Source: Aldrovandia affinis | Lineage: Eukaryota; Chordata; Actinopteri; Notacanthiformes; Halosauridae | DNA length: 64,000 bases | Assembly (NCBI GenBank): GCA_029706075.1 | Contig: JAINUG010000007.1 | Location: 7,317,501 to 7,381,500 of the forward strand | Direction: 5' to 3' | In this document: positions 47,641-60,879 of the stretch, piece by piece | Layout of the letters: each line of letters opens with the position of its first letter | Position numbering within the stretch: the first letter of the stretch is position 1 | Translations under genes and position numbers: made by a program | Notes under the pieces: model-generated | Told to the model about the DNA's origin: nothing | The model's input: the letters and a program-made list of their open reading frames with translations, nothing else | Databases searched by the model: none

Positions 47641-49630
47641 CGGTAGTGCACCTGTTTAAGAATCCCTTATTTACTCAAATGATGAAATGCGTTCTCGTCT
47701 GCCGGAAGTAGCCTTGAAAATTTCCGCGGTTTGACATTTTTGATTTGGAATACATTTAAATAAACAAGCCGTTTTATGGTTATTTTGTTTTGGGGTTGAA
47801 AACTAATTATCCGAAGTTACACGGACCCTTTCAGGGCACTAAGTCAGAGAATCAGGAATGTTAAGTAAGATCAACACTGTTCTGTGGACTTAGAAAATAG
47901 AAAATATTTCACCAAAATGATAATGGGTAAAACTATAAACTATGGGAAAAACTGCAGATTTTAAATACATTATCATGCAACAGAAAATGTGAAAGCAGCT
48001 CCTTGAATGGAATATTAAGGGAAGTGGCAGGGAGAGGACAGATAGCAGAACAAGGAGAAACATGGATGTCCATTGCATCCAACCTTCTATACAAGGACAG
48101 CACGCCTCAGAATTATCAGGGTCTGTGTCAGGCACATAAACAGTCAGCATAAAACACAAATTCAGTAGAATAAGTGACCTTCACATGCTTGCAAATCCTT
48201 TATTAGTTTAGGGGCACTACAATAACACTTATTATTATAATAATAATGTGAATTCTTATTCTTAATTCTTAGAATTTTGATTAACAAAAAATATAAACCA
48301 TAAATGGCCATCGTTATTTCAATATACCGTATAGATATGGTTTTTCTATTTTGTATAATTTACCTGTAGAACTTACACGTTTCTATCTATAGAGGGCATC
48401 GTTGACCTTTGTCCAAATGTCAGTATTGTGTGTTGCTAATATATCATGTCAGTTGTTTTCTGATTCTTGATAAGTCAACATATTTTTGTCAGCTATGGTT
48501 CAAACAAAATGTGCTATAATGTCTAAGGTGTTATACTAATGTGTATGAAACAGAATGTGCTGTAATGATGTAGCGGGTGGCTCTGGTACGCGAGCGTCCA
48601 CTGCAGAAAGTGAGGTGGATAAGAGTGTGATTATTTCCCAGAGTTAGAGACTTGAGTCTTTAGCTCGGCGAGCTAAATCACTCTCTTGTCGCGTCGAGAT
48701 TTGTGTGAATTGATGTAATGTACTAGTACTTTATATAATTTATTTAAAAAATAATAACAATTAAATTTCAAACTGTACCAAAGGAGTCCAAATCTACCGC
48801 CTAACATTTCACACACATTACGCATTACATGAAGAAGAGTCTCTGTATCCATGGCCTGTGTTAATCTGTTAGAATCACTTAAGATTCAAATGTATTGTTA
48901 GTGATCTATGGCAGCACCTGTTTTTGTGAAAGTGTTTGAGCTAAATATTTGTGGTTGACCTCCTAAATGTGCAAGGCACTGTTGTTTTCCTCCTTGAAAA
49001 TTCCTCTCAACATTCACCTTTCCAATGAAACTGGTGCACAAAAGGATGTCATTCCTCCATATTGTGGTGAGCAGCATGTCTTATGAGTCATGGCTCATAG
49101 ATGGAAACAACTAATTTGAATGCAAACTATGCACATACAGTATGATTCAATATACAGTAAGTCTGATATAAAAGTTGATTAACATGATGAACATCATTTG
49201 TGTGTTAGTTGGGTATTTTTCCAGCACCGGGACCACATTATGTATACAGTCAACTGACTGATCAGCCGTAGAAAGTGTGCCCTTTGCCACTGCTTGGTCG
49301 TAGCCATTGCAATTGCAGAAATGTGTTGAGGTAGGCTTGTTACAGGTGATAGCTATCCTAGCAAATGCTAACCAGCCCTTGCTCACCTGTCAAAGAGGAA
49401 AAATGCCATTTTGGGATTGATACTAATAAGCCCAGCCTAGCCTTAGTATACCTTCAACAAGTAATATTTTGTTTTCACAGAAAGATATGTCACAATTATG
49501 CCCTAATAATAATATTAAACAAAATACAACAAAAATGAATACACATTAACATGTCCTGTTCTATAGTGTTTTATGAGATTGGTGACCATATACCAAAGGG
49601 GGAGGGGTATCTTTGACCATTCCATAGCTT
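47641..49630. other. Unassigned flank upstream of HTATIP2
   Basis: No exon or known repeat recognised. AT-rich. Confidence 0.5.
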
Positions 49631-49636
49631 TATCCT

Positions 49637-51472
49637 ATGGTATTAGCATTAGCAATCCAGTTGTCTCCTCATAATCCTGTGATCTCTGACCATTTCCTTA
49701 TTACGTTTGAAATTCATGCTACCACTGCTATTAGATCAAAACCAGTGTCCTACTTTAGTCGCTCCCTAAATTCCTCTACCATACCTAACTTTGTCAGCCT
49801 GTTCCAAGAATCATTTACTGTTAATCAGGATCCCACTAGTCTACAATCTATTGATCAGCTGACAGACAATCTAAATTACACCCTGCGCAACACTCTTGAT
49901 GTTGTTGCGCCTCTCAAAAAGAAAAAAACTAGCCAAAAGAAGCTTGCACCATGGTATACTGACCACACGTGTGCTCTTAAACAAGCTTCTCGCAAGTTGG
50001 ACATAAAAGACTGGATGCCAGATAATTTTCTATTGTTGAATGCTGATAAAACAGAGATGTTGGTCTTGGGGCCCAAAAACCTCAGAAGAGGGTTATCTGA
50101 TTTATCTCTGAATCTGGATGGTTGCTCTGTTTCTGCAAGTCTGGTGGTAAAAGACCTTGGTGTTACTATAGATCCTGGTCTCTCATTTGATAGTCACATC
50201 AAAAACATTTCCAGAGTAGCCTTTTTTCACTTCAGGAATATTGCCAAAATTAGGGGCTTCCTGTCATTAATAGATGCCGAAAAAATTGGTACATGCCTTT
50301 GTTACATCTAGATTAGATTATTGCAATGCATTACTGTCTGGCTGTTCCAATACCTCACTCAGGAGCCTACAACTCGTACAGAATGCTGCTGCCAGGATCC
50401 TGACTAGAACAAAGAAGTATGAGCATATTAGTCCTGTGTTAGCGTCACTTCACTGGCTTCCTATAAACTATCGTGTAGACTATAAGGTACTCCTCTTAAC
50501 CTATACGGTTTTGCATGGACTTGCACCCTCTTATTTGACTGATCTACATCATCCCTACAATCCGCCATGTTCGCTTCGTTCACAAGATGCAGGTAACTTG
50601 GTAGGCCCTAGAATATCAAAAAATACAGCAGGTGGCAGAGCTTTCTCCTATAGAGCTCCTTTACTGTGGAACAGTCTACCCATCTCTGTGAAGGAGTCAG
50701 ACACGGTCTCAATTTTCAAGTCTAGGTTAAAAACACATTTCTTTAGTCTTTCTTATAGTCATTAGGTGCAGATGTAGAGGGGGCATAGCAATAGAGCCTT
50801 CTGGTGCAATGAGCTATCCTTACTGTCACCAATCATAAGTAATGATCCGCCCCTATCAGGACTGCTGATGATGTGGTGGGATGGTCTCTGAGTGCCCTCA
50901 TGGCTGCGTGCTCCCTGTGCCACTCACCTAATTAGTTATGCTGCCCTAGATTACTTCTGCTGGTGCAAAAGTGTTATCACTCTACTCTTTCCCCTGATCC
51001 GGTGTGATATTTGTCATAGTCATAATTGCACCTTTCCTCTTTTCTCCCGGCTTCGTGGCACCTGCCCGGAGCTCACCTGCCCCAAAGTCAACCCCCCACC
51101 CCTGCCATGTGTTAGCCGGATGCCGCTGGCCTAGCTGCTGGTTCCATCCCCTGCCCTGCCCTGGTATCTGGAGGGATGAGGTCCACCCCACCCCTACACT
51201 TATGATGCTGAAGAATGCCCTTCCGTGGTCTGTTAAGCCTCATGAGCCTCAAGGACTATTTGTTTTTCTCTGTATCCCACCATCTTCCAGGAGTTCATCT
51301 CGATCGCCTTTTAAGGGGCCAGGGAATAATTTTCCAGTTTCCCACATTGGCTCTAATGGTTTTCTGGTTTTTTGATTCCCTCTGGAAAATGTGAACTGTG
51401 AAGCGCTGTGTAACAACCTGTTTGTAAATGGCACTATACAAAAATAAAGATTGATTGATTGATTGATTGATT
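49637..51472 (+). mobile_element. L2-type LINE, internal deletion derivative with 3' tail
   Basis: The first frame (49637-50311) encodes the endonuclease end (NPVISDHFLITFEIHATTA) up to ALKQASRKLD. At about 50005 it jumps in frame to IKDWMPDNFLLLNADKTEML, deep inside the reverse transcriptase; the catalytic core is absent. It continues in a second frame (50274-50765): HAFVTSRLDYCNALLSGCSN and RAFSYRAPLLWNSLP. A 3' region follows to GAAGCGCTGTGTAACAACCT, GCACTATACAAAAATAAAG and (ATTG)n at 51452-51472. Two frames overlap near 50280. Confidence 0.9.
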
Positions 51473-51654
51473 CCTCCACCCTCCAGAATCTTTCAAGATA
51501 ATTCAGTGTGTGCTTGTGGACTGACCTCTTCAATTCAAACCACAAGTGTTTGATTGATTTCAAGTCTGGAGACTGAGATGGGAATTTTCTTTTTAATATA
51601 AAACAAAAAAAGGAAAATAAAATGTGGGAGGCTTATGTTTTTTAAATAAGGCCA

Positions 51655-51760
51655 AAAAACATGATTTGGCACATGTTGTAGGCAAAATGGGGCATGACAT
51701 GCGGGGCGTGGCACGAAGACTGTTCAAGATAAGGTCTAATCCTTTGCAATTTAAATGTTT
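51655..51760 (+). repeat. Short repeat family B, copy 3 (truncated)
   Basis: AAACATGATTTGGCACATGT then GGCGTGGCACGAAGACTG and CAAGATAAGGTCTAATCC, matching the first half of copy 1. Confidence 0.7.
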
Positions 51761-52079
51761 TAGAAACGATTATATTACAGATATTAAGTATGTTTGTTAA
51801 ATTAAACAGGCAGAGATTTTGAATTTGGTGGAGCTGCATATTTTGAAATAATGTTCATCTGCCCGTCTGTGCTACTAACATGTGTGTCCCTTTTATTGAC
51901 TGGACAGCCCTCTGAAGAAAAGCTGATCTTTGCCCTCACCAACCACAATTAACTTGAAGCTGAAAAAGAAAATAATGAAATACTATTCATTAAAATCCCC
52001 TACTGCTCACAACATGCAAAGTTAGCCACAGCATCTCAGAAACACATCTCATGATCGTTGGGGCCTTTATGAAAAACAC

Positions 52080-52270
52080 GTCCCCCCTTGCCTCTTAATT
52101 AAAGGGAAATGTCACTTCATTGTTCTTACCAGCAGGTATTAATTGCTACCAGCAGTGGGGAAGGGACTGCTGTTGAGTTCCTGTCAGTTGCACATGTTGA
52201 CTCATTGTCATTCATTGATCAGCCAACAGAGTGTGGAGGGCCAGTTGTTTCTAAACCAGCCTTGATGTGT
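52080..52270. promoter_or_regulatory. Candidate conserved non-coding element
   Basis: Non-repetitive stretch with CTTAATTAAAGGG, GGTATTAATTGC and TTGATCAGCC homeodomain-like words, and symmetrical TACCAGCAG repeats. Guess from pattern only. Confidence 0.25.
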
Positions 52271-52719
52271 GGATGTGTTATGCCTTAATCCTTTTCTCTA
52301 TAGTTGAATTTAGATGTGTGCTATTTTTATTAACAATCATATAATAGATGTATTACTAGTATTAATGTTTTTCTAGATATTCATCAAGTTATGTGAAAAT
52401 AGTTTTTGCACATATAATTTCAAAAAATATTAGACACACAAACACACAGACACACGTACACAATCACAAGCAAGCAGACACACTAATACCACACCAGGAT
52501 GACTTGCATTGGGGTCTCGCCTCTGTACTAATTTTGTATTCAAAATGAAAAAGAAGGATCTGTCATATCCATTCAAATTCATGGCTATTCTGTAACCTTA
52601 AATAGATTACATTCAGAAATAATATATACAAGTCACTGTTTATGTGAAATCACATGACATATGGTATATATTGTATTGTATATCCTTATGTTTATATATG
52701 TATACTGTAATGCAGACAT

Positions 52720-53060
52720 ATTTTACATTTACATTTTAAGAATTTAGCAGACGCTCTTATCCAGAGCGACTTACAAGATGTGCATTAATACACAGTAGGA
52801 ACAATCAGTTCGCGCAAGAATCAGTCCAGTAATACAGTGATAGACATCATTGTAGGCAGCTGCATACCATACCTGTAACACTGGGAAGGAAAAGGTTCGT
52901 AAAATTAATATAAAAAATAAAAAAATGTTTTATTAAATGAGTAGGCAGGAATACATAAACAAGAAGTGTTGAGCAAGTAGGCAGTGGTGATGACAATTGG
53001 GTAGATGATCGCAAGTGATTCCGCGGTCCTGACCGATTGTGGGAGGTTGTTCCACCACCA
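52720..53060 (+). repeat. Fish dispersed repeat, TTAGCAGACGCTCTTATCC core, long copy
   Basis: TTACATTTACATTTTAAG then TTAGCAGACGCTCTTATCCA, ATGTGCATTAATACACAG, GCAGCTGCATACCATACC, ending near GAGGTTGTTCCACCACC. The longest copy in the window. Confidence 0.75.
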
Positions 53061-53539
53061 AAAATATTGTGCAGATGTCATGTATGTTTATACAATTATA
53101 CTTTTTCTATTTAACTGCTATTTTTTGTTAACTTCAAATTACCATCAAATTAGAACAAAAACAAAAAACTATTCAAAAGTTATGAGCCATGGCTGTACCT
53201 CCATATTGTCAGCCAGGACTGTTCTCTTGTGTGCCCTCTCTGTTGACAACAGGTAGCCATGATATTACGTGGTTCGCTCAGTCAATGATGATAAATTGCA
53301 ACCAAACGTTATTGACCTACTTAAGTTTTATGTTTCATAAATCACCTGGACTCTTGATTATCATTATTATTTTGAGATTTTCTAATATACAAACATTATT
53401 CTTATAAATCTGTTCTATGAATAAATGTTTGCTGGTCTGGTAAAACTGAAAGATGCATGCATACTCTTCCACTCTCGCCCCTTACAGTACAGCAGACGAT
53501 CTAACATGTAGCACATACATCCCATCCAGGCCACTATAA

Positions 53540-53960
53540 CACAGGAACACCACAGGCTTGGCCTTTCATCCTATGCCAGTGAAGCTGTCTCAAACGCCTG
53601 ATGCTAATGATGGCAATTAATGGAGCCTGACAGCACAATCTGCTGGTTATTGTTCCCCAATAGCATCTCCTCCACTCTAACTCACCCGTGCTTTTTTGGG
53701 TGGGGGGCAGACTGAGAGAAAGCAGACCCACACAGCTGATTCTATTGTAAGGATTAGCTCAATTAAACTTAGCCCTCGTCATCAAAAGCCAGTGTCAGTG
53801 GGGATTTGATTATCCAATGATATGTCATTAATATTAGCCTTTTGGCAGTCATCTGGGGCCCCTGCTTCAAAAGGAGAAAGACCCAGTACTCGCTCATTCT
53901 TGTCTGTGGCCTTCAATGTCGTCTGTCCCGTTTCAACTTTTGTTAATAACGGCAATATGA
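53540..53960. promoter_or_regulatory. Candidate conserved non-coding element
   Basis: Non-repetitive, with GGCAATTAATGGAGCC, GGATTAGCTCAATTAAAC and GATTATCCAATGATATG words that resemble homeodomain and CCAAT-like sites. The sequence is less AT-rich than its surroundings. Guess from pattern only. Confidence 0.3.
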
Positions 53961-55149
53961 CACCCCCTCCCACTGGGACTGTGACCTTCTGGCATGCTTC
54001 TATTTATTGTTGTCATATTTTAATGCTACTCACCTCAAAATACTGAGGTACTGTATATATTAATTGCTGGAGACATACTGTTTACATTCACAAATCGCAT
54101 AAAGTTAAGTTAAAATACTGTATAATGGAATGAAAATGGCAAGTTATGAAGTGTGGATGGTATATCCAGGGTTTGTATTCAGAGATGCAATCGTACAGAA
54201 TAATATTTGCACTCTCTATCCCTTTTTCGCAAATTTGCTAAGTTTTAATGATTTTTGCTCTAATATAGTTTAATGTAGAACTATTCACAATAGAAAGAGA
54301 GTTGTGACAATTACAGCAAAATGTTTATTATTTAATTATTTCACCATCTAACTATCAATTAAGGTTATTATACATTCAGTTTTCAGTAGTATATTCTTTT
54401 ATATCTGTTATTATTAGGATAGCCTTCAGGCCTATAAGCAGAATTCCCCTTGGGTGCTGAGCTGGAGGGTTAAGTGACTAGCAATACTGTTCACTGGCCA
54501 TTTTGGAATCATTATTAACACCAATATGCTGGTTTTGACTGGGAAACTGCTGTTTATTGAGACAATTGATAAAGGTGTTGTTATAACATCAGCTGTAATT
54601 TTTCAGGCTGAATTTAATCCCAGGAATCCCAGGCATTTAAACCAGCGTGGATTTGAAAGTACTAAGTAACAGTAGTAAACACATATAAACTCCATATTAG
54701 AACACAGTGCACATGAAGTGACTCTTTAATAAGTGAACCCAGTAGGCATTCTGAGAAAAAATTGGATCAATTACCACCCAAACAAAGAGAATCATACATA
54801 CTTAAGAACATAAGAATACATAATGATGACTGTTCAGCCCATCTAGACTGGTCATGTCCTAATCTAAAGAGTATCTACTGCATCTAGCCTGGACTTGAAT
54901 AGCCCTCATGTTTCTGCCTCTACTACCTGACCTGGCAAGCTGTTACAAGCACTGACAACTCTCTGTGTAACAAAAGCATCCTAATATCCTTGCAGAATTT
55001 GCTTTGAACTATATTTCCGCATGTGGCCTCTTGTTCTGCTAACTGAATTTATCTTAAATCTTAGGTAGTTCACTTCACTAGGAATTTAAAAACCTAAATC
55101 AAATCACCCCTAAGTCTCAATTTGCTGAGCTTGAATAGATTGAGTCTTA

Positions 55150-55325
55150 AGTTCATCTCGACCGCCTTTTAAGGGGTCAGGGAATAATTTTCCAGTCTCC
55201 CACATTGGCTCCAATGGTTTTCAGTTTTTTTGATTCCCTCTGGAAAATGCCAATTGTGAAGCGCTGTGTGACAACCTGTTTGTAAATGGCGCTATACAAA
55301 AATAAAGATTGATTGATTGATTGAT
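55150..55325 (+). mobile_element. L2-type 3' tail inserted in the CR1-like LINE
   Basis: GTTCATCTCGACCGCCTTTT, GGAATAATTTTCCAGTCTCC, GAAGCGCTGTGTGACAACC and (ATTG)n at the end. It matches the 3' end of the L2 element at 51290-51472 almost base for base. Confidence 0.85.
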
Positions 55326-55499
55326 TAAATCTATCCTCATAACTTTTACCTTTATACCAGGTACCAATTTAGTTGCCCTTCTTTGAACTTTTTCAAGAGC
55401 TTCTATATCTGTCTTGTAGTGTGGTCCCCAGAACTGCACACAGTACTCTAAGTGAGGTCTGACAAAGGCATTAATATAACCTCCTTTGATTTATACTCA

Positions 55500-56870
55500 A
55501 TACGTTTTGCTATGTATCCCAGCATACTGTTTTCACTGCTGTAACTCACTACTTAGATGCAGATAGACTTTGATCTTGTAGAATCCTGTAAGATTTCACT
55601 CAAACACACCGAATGGCGGAAGTGTCCGAGTGGTGAAGGATAGTGTGTAGCCTTACCTTTGTGTTACCGGAACGGGATTAAATGGAGGTTAATTAACTCC
55701 AACTCTATCTGACTCCAATGTATGTTAGCTTTTCTCTCTGTTAACTGTTACTTCTAGAATCGTATAGGCAAATGAGAGACTATAGTCTCTCGGCTCGCGT
55801 AGTGTGGCTCTATACGTGTTGCTATCTCTATATGAGATGCAGATGTGCCTTTGGCCTGTGTAAAGCCTAGCAAGGATACAGTTGCGTATCTTGCAACGGC
55901 ACTAATGTATAGGCGAGTGACTACGGGGTGCAACGTTCTATGTGTGTGTGTTAACTTTAATCTTAAAACCACAACATGTAACTGCAGTTTAGATTAATGA
56001 GAGATGCTGAGGTATGAAAATGTTTATTAGCCGGACTTGCAGAAAAACATCAAACAGAATTTGCGTAACGTAAGAATACAAAAATGGCTATACGCGAAAG
56101 TTGCGCAGGAGGTCGTAGTACGAATCTCCTCGAAGTACACCACTTTTCCCCCTATATCCCCAAACATCAAAGGAAACCATCCATTCATCCATCCATTATC
56201 TAAGCCGCTTATTCCTGGTCGCGGGGGGGCTGGAGCCTATCCCAGCATTTACACCCTGGACAGGTCGCCAATCCATCGCAGGGCACACACCCCCAAACAC
56301 TCAAACGGGCAATTTAGACTCTCCAATTAAACATGTCTTTGGATAAAACACCAAATAACGGGAGAACATGCAATCAGGCCCCGGCCTGAGAAATGGAACC
56401 ACTGCACCACCTGCGAAACCATAAAACACCAAATAAGGTTTCTGTTTCTGTACGCGCATCACACCACGTTAGTTTCACAGATGGCCGCTAACTGTACGTA
56501 GATCATTTGCATTTGCACCGTTCACTTTTAAACAGTGTTCTGAGATCTTCAGTAAACACCACCCGTACCACATCATCAATGACACCAACCCACTGCTCAT
56601 GACATCAGCTCTCCAACGACACCAAACATGATTATACTGTACATATAAATGATGAAGTTACAGTATAACACATTAAACTCAGTGATGTAGTCAACAGTCT
56701 TGAGAACAGCCCCCACCGTGTCCTGTTTTGCTGAGACAGCAGGATCAGTGTGGGGGTTGTGAGACATCTGGGGCAATACCATTGTTCTCACCTGTTGGCT
56801 CCCTGCTGGCAACATAAACACAGTTCACACTCTTTGGGGTTACTTCAGGGCATAGTTCTGTGAACTGCCC
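55500..56870. other. Insertion within the CR1-like LINE
   Basis: About 1.3 kb separates the two parts of the LINE. It includes a dispersed fish repeat at 56160-56440 and AGTGTCCGAGTGGTGAAGG at 55622, which is only a loose tRNA-like word. The rest is unassigned. Confidence 0.5.
56160..56440. repeat. Widespread fish repeat (GGCTGGAGCCTATCCCAGCA type)
   Basis: Contains TAAGCCGCTTATTCCTGG, GGCTGGAGCCTATCCCAGCA, CACCCTGGACAGGTCGCC and GGGAGAACATGCAATC. I recognise the wording as a common fish interspersed repeat; class not assigned. Confidence 0.65.
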
Positions 56871-59863
56871 TACAATCTCAATTCACTATAATTCCTAAGT
56901 CTTTTTCAATTTGAACACTTATTTGTCCATACAATATTCCTGTCTTTTTTATTTTTTTCCCATATGCATAACTTTACATTTAGCAATATTGAATGTCATC
57001 TGCCATGTAATCTGCCAAAACACTTTGTAGCCTCTTCAGAAAAGTCGAGGAGGTTTGCTAGGCTTGACCTCCCCTTATGAAAATCACGTTGGCTTCTCCA
57101 TTAAAATAATACTATTTTTCAAGAATGATTGAAACTTGAATCAGCCCGATCCAACCTATCCCTAATAATAGATTGCAGTATTTTACATGAGATGCAAGTT
57201 AAACTGACAGGATTATAGTTGCCTGGGTCAGTACGGTCCCCCTTCTTATATATTGGAAATATACTACCCTGCTTCCAGTCATGTGGTATTTCTCCAGTGT
57301 TTATGAATTGCATAAAAATATCTGTCAATGGTTTATATATTATTTCCCCAAGTTCTTTGAGCACTCTGGGGTATATGCCATCAGGGTCTGCTGCTTTATT
57401 TGTCTTAAGTTGTTGTAGTTTTTCTAGTAGTTCTGCATCCCTTATCTCAAAGTCCTCCAAAACATTCTGTACATTGGCTATACATTTAGGCATATTTATA
57501 ACCTCTTCTCTGGTAAAGCTCTCAACAAAGTAACCTTTTAGTGTGGTAGCAATATCCTTATTATTATGAACCAAAGTTCCTTCCTTATTCTTAATGTACT
57601 TCCAATTAATCCTCATCATTAGCAACAATATTGAAAAAACTGTTTAGGATTACTTTTTGCATCTTGGGAAATTTAAATTTCAAACTGCCTTTTAGCTGTT
57701 CTTATTTCCTTTTTAGCCTTGCATGCTACAATAATTGTTGTTTTATATACTCTGCATAGTCGCTTCTTTAGCCTCAAAATCTCACGTAAAGATTTAGTCA
57801 TCCACTGTGGAGACAGTTTTTTCATCCTATTTTTTCTTTGCTTTCAGGATGAATTTACACTGTACATCTACAATAACTCTTTTAAATGTAATCCGTTTTT
57901 CATTCAAGTTTTACCCAATCTATATTACTTAAATTCTCTCTCATTTTATTAAAGTCAGCCCGTCTGAAGTAAAAAATTCTGGAGCTAGAGGACGTTGTCT
58001 TAACTTCCCAAAAAATATCAAAAGTAACTGCACTATGATCACTTGTCCCTAGTGGTTCTATTAACTCTGTGTTGCAAATTCTGTCAGATAAAAAAACCCA
58101 GATCCAGTATTGACTTCCCTCTCATAGGCTGAGTAACAGACTGCACCAAAAAGCAGTCATTAACCACATCTAAAAACTCATTTTCACATTTACCCTGACC
58201 TGACACTACTTCCCAATTAATAGAGGGGCAATTAAAGTCGCCCATTACTAAGTATTTCCTTCCGTACAGGCTTATTTTATGTTACCATAGAGCATAGTAT
58301 TTATGTTACTGTCTGAATCTGGTGGTCTATAGCATACTCCTATATTAAAGCCCTTCTCATGATCTCCCAGTAATCTAATCCAGATGTCTTCACAAGGAAT
58401 GAATGAGTTAATACCTGAAATGTCCTGCACATTAAGATTGTCTTTCACATAAAGGGCAACTCCTCTCCTCTTATATTAGTTATATCCTTCCTAAACAATT
58501 TTTACCCCTCCACATTATATTCATCCCTGTCCACTGCACCATGTTTCAGTAATCCCAACAATGTCATAACCCCCATTAAACATGACAGCCTCCAGTTCCA
58601 AAAATGAATGTTTGATCCATCAATTTTTGTCCATCTGGACAGTCTGTACCACCCCTTAATACTACTACTAATTTCCCTCCCTGCTCGTACAGCCCCTAGT
58701 TTAAATATTCCTCTGCTATCCTAAGCTTGTACAGGTCACCCCTATTCCAAAAGGAGTCCCAGTGCCCCATAAACTTGTACCCGTCTTTCCTACACCAGGT
58801 TTGTAGCCATGCGTCTAAAATCGCATTTTAATCTCCACAAAATCTGCTTCCCTTTACTAGCATGTGATACTGACAGAATTCCTGAGAAGACCACCTTCTC
58901 TTCTTCTGAGAGGTTCTGCTCCTTAACTTGATCCTAATTCTATACATTTGTCATACAGAACCTCAAACCTGCCCCTACGTATGTCATTGGCTCCAATGGG
59001 GACCATGACCACTGGATCCACCCCTGCTCTGGCCAGGAGCATGTTCCAGGAGGTCTCCGACCTGGGCACCAGGCAGGCAACATGCCATTTGAGACTCCTT
59101 TTCCCGTGAACACGCTATACTGTCTACAACTCTAATAACTGTCTACAACTCTAAGTCCCCCACTATGACTAACTCCCTTTTCCTGGGTGGCGTGGCCACT
59201 AGGCCGCCATACTTATACTGCTTATACAAGCTTATACGTCATATGTCATATGTCATTAGCAAGGAAAGAGGGAGAGAACTTCAGTGCAGAGCTGGACAGA
59301 TGTGCTGCACTTTCTCACATTTCCATCCAGCTCAAAGCTCAAAGCTGGGCTAATATGTTTGCCCATTTAATCACTCAATTGTTCTGGCTTGATGGTGGTC
59401 TACAAAGCAGGTCTCAGTGCTGCTTAACTGTAAGACTTTGCATAAAACTAATTTCAGCTACATTGCCAATTCAGGTAAGCTGGTTCCCTTCCTGGATATA
59501 CAAGCTGTAATCTGTCTTGTTGTGCAACAGAGGGTTTTCTCTGCAAAATACAATTAATTGACACCAAAATATAAAATAATGTTAATAAAAAAGTTTCAAT
59601 ATTTACAGATGTATTAAATAATCTAAAATATTTCTCCCAAACCCTAAAATAATGAATTAAATTTAGGGGCATCATTTTTTATTGAACATTGGAGGGGGGA
59701 GTCTGGGGTTTTTACATGATAAGACAAAAAACTACAGCATCCTAGTGATTTCTGAGTGATAAGACATAGAAAATAAAACCTGCAAAAGCTATCTTATCTT
59801 ATTATTTTATGTCAGTGCATGATTTAATTGCAGAGAGCACACACTGCTCTACAATTAAAATAT

Positions 59864-60046
59864 GATGCCTTTAATATATTCCATCTGTCTGCCTCGGCAG
59901 TTACACGAGGAGAGGTAGACGATAGACTGCAAACCGGATATCATTGTTTTCAATGAATGTACGACAGTAAAATATGCTGAGGCTGGCCGAGAATGCAGTC
60001 TAGGGCGACAGCAGACAGACATCAGATAGAATATATTAAAGGCATC
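59864..60046. mobile_element. Fold-back MITE with about 28-bp inverted ends
   Basis: Left GATGCCTTTAATATATTCC, right the inverse of GATGCCTTTAATATATTCT. Further inward inverted words (AGACTGCA and TGCAGTCT; GTCTGCC and CAGACAG) make most of the 183 bp able to fold. Confidence 0.78.
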
Positions 60047-60109
60047 TAGTGTATTTAGTGTAAATACATATTCTTCAGTAGCTGCACACTATATCATTTC
60101 ACCTATTTA

Positions 60110-60478
60110 TGTGGCATCACAGCCACAGCTTTAAACAACCTGGCCCCTTCATATATCTCTGAACTTTTGGTACCACACTTAACGAGTGGAAATCTCAGGT
60201 CCTCAGTCCCAGGCCTCCTGACCATCCCACGCACCAGGCATTGTACCTTTGGTGACAAAGCCTTCTCAAATTTTGCCCCCCGACTCTTTCACACCCCTGA
60301 CTCCGACCTGAATCTTCCAACAGACATTCGGAACAGTGAAAGTGTGGAGGTGTTTAAAAAAAGGCTTAAAACCCACCTTTACATCATGGCCTTCAACAAC
60401 AGCCGGTGAAAATGGCCTTCAACAATGTCCTGAATATACATTCAATGTCCTGAATATATATATTCTATATATATTATT

Positions 60479-60509
<31 letters not shown>

Positions 60510-60715
60510 TCATTATTTATTTCTTAATTTATGTTTTTGCCTCAATGCTGCTTGGAATAAAAAAAAAACGATTTTATCTCTCCTTGTAATGTTTTTATTT
60601 ATTGTGGCTATTCCTATAACTGATTTTGTATATATGTGTTAAGTGGCTTGAGATATCTGATATGAATCACGCTATATATAATTAAAGGTTATTATTATTA
60701 TTATTATTATTATTA
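60110..60715 (+). pseudogene. LINE 3' end (L2-type RT C-terminus)
   Basis: Reads PHLTSGNLRSSVPGLLTIPR then TFGDKAFSNFAPRLFHT and SVEVFKKRLKTHLYIMAF, the C-terminus of an L2-type reverse transcriptase. It ends in TAATTAAAGG and (TTA)n at about 60690-60714. Confidence 0.8.
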
Positions 60716-60879
60716 ATCAGGGTTTGCAACTCACTCATAGCTGCATCCTTATTACCCCGTGGAGCAGCTTAAGAGCAACAAGAAATGAGCCAGTGGAAAC
60801 TGTCTCCTGTCCCGCCGCTGAGTCTGCACTGAGCTGTGCTGGTACATTTATGAAAATGAAATGCAGTTATTTATAATAC

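Larger units (their letters stand above)
54801..59050 (-). mobile_element. CR1-like LINE, long but broken copy
   Basis: Read on the minus strand: an endonuclease start near 58600 (YDIVGITETW, then GVALYVKDNLNVQDIS), the reverse transcriptase 57628-57119 (KTNKAADPDGIYPRVLKELG, WKQGSIFPIYKKGDRTDPGN, SLTCISCKIL), and IEKDLGIIV near 56900. After an insertion come [20 protein letters not shown] (55440-55360) and the 3' terminus TATGTTCTTAAG at 54801. It has many stops. It shares its 3' end and endonuclease wording with the element at 4026-5499. Confidence 0.8.

Noticed and set aside
50982..51375. Overlapping frames near the L2 3' end as genes
   Set aside because: They lie in the 3' untranslated part of the L2 element; neither shows a recognisable domain.
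55615..55700. Possible tRNA gene (AGTGTCCGAGTGGTGAAGG)
   Set aside because: Only a box-A-like word is present; no box B at the right distance and no acceptor-stem pairing could be made.
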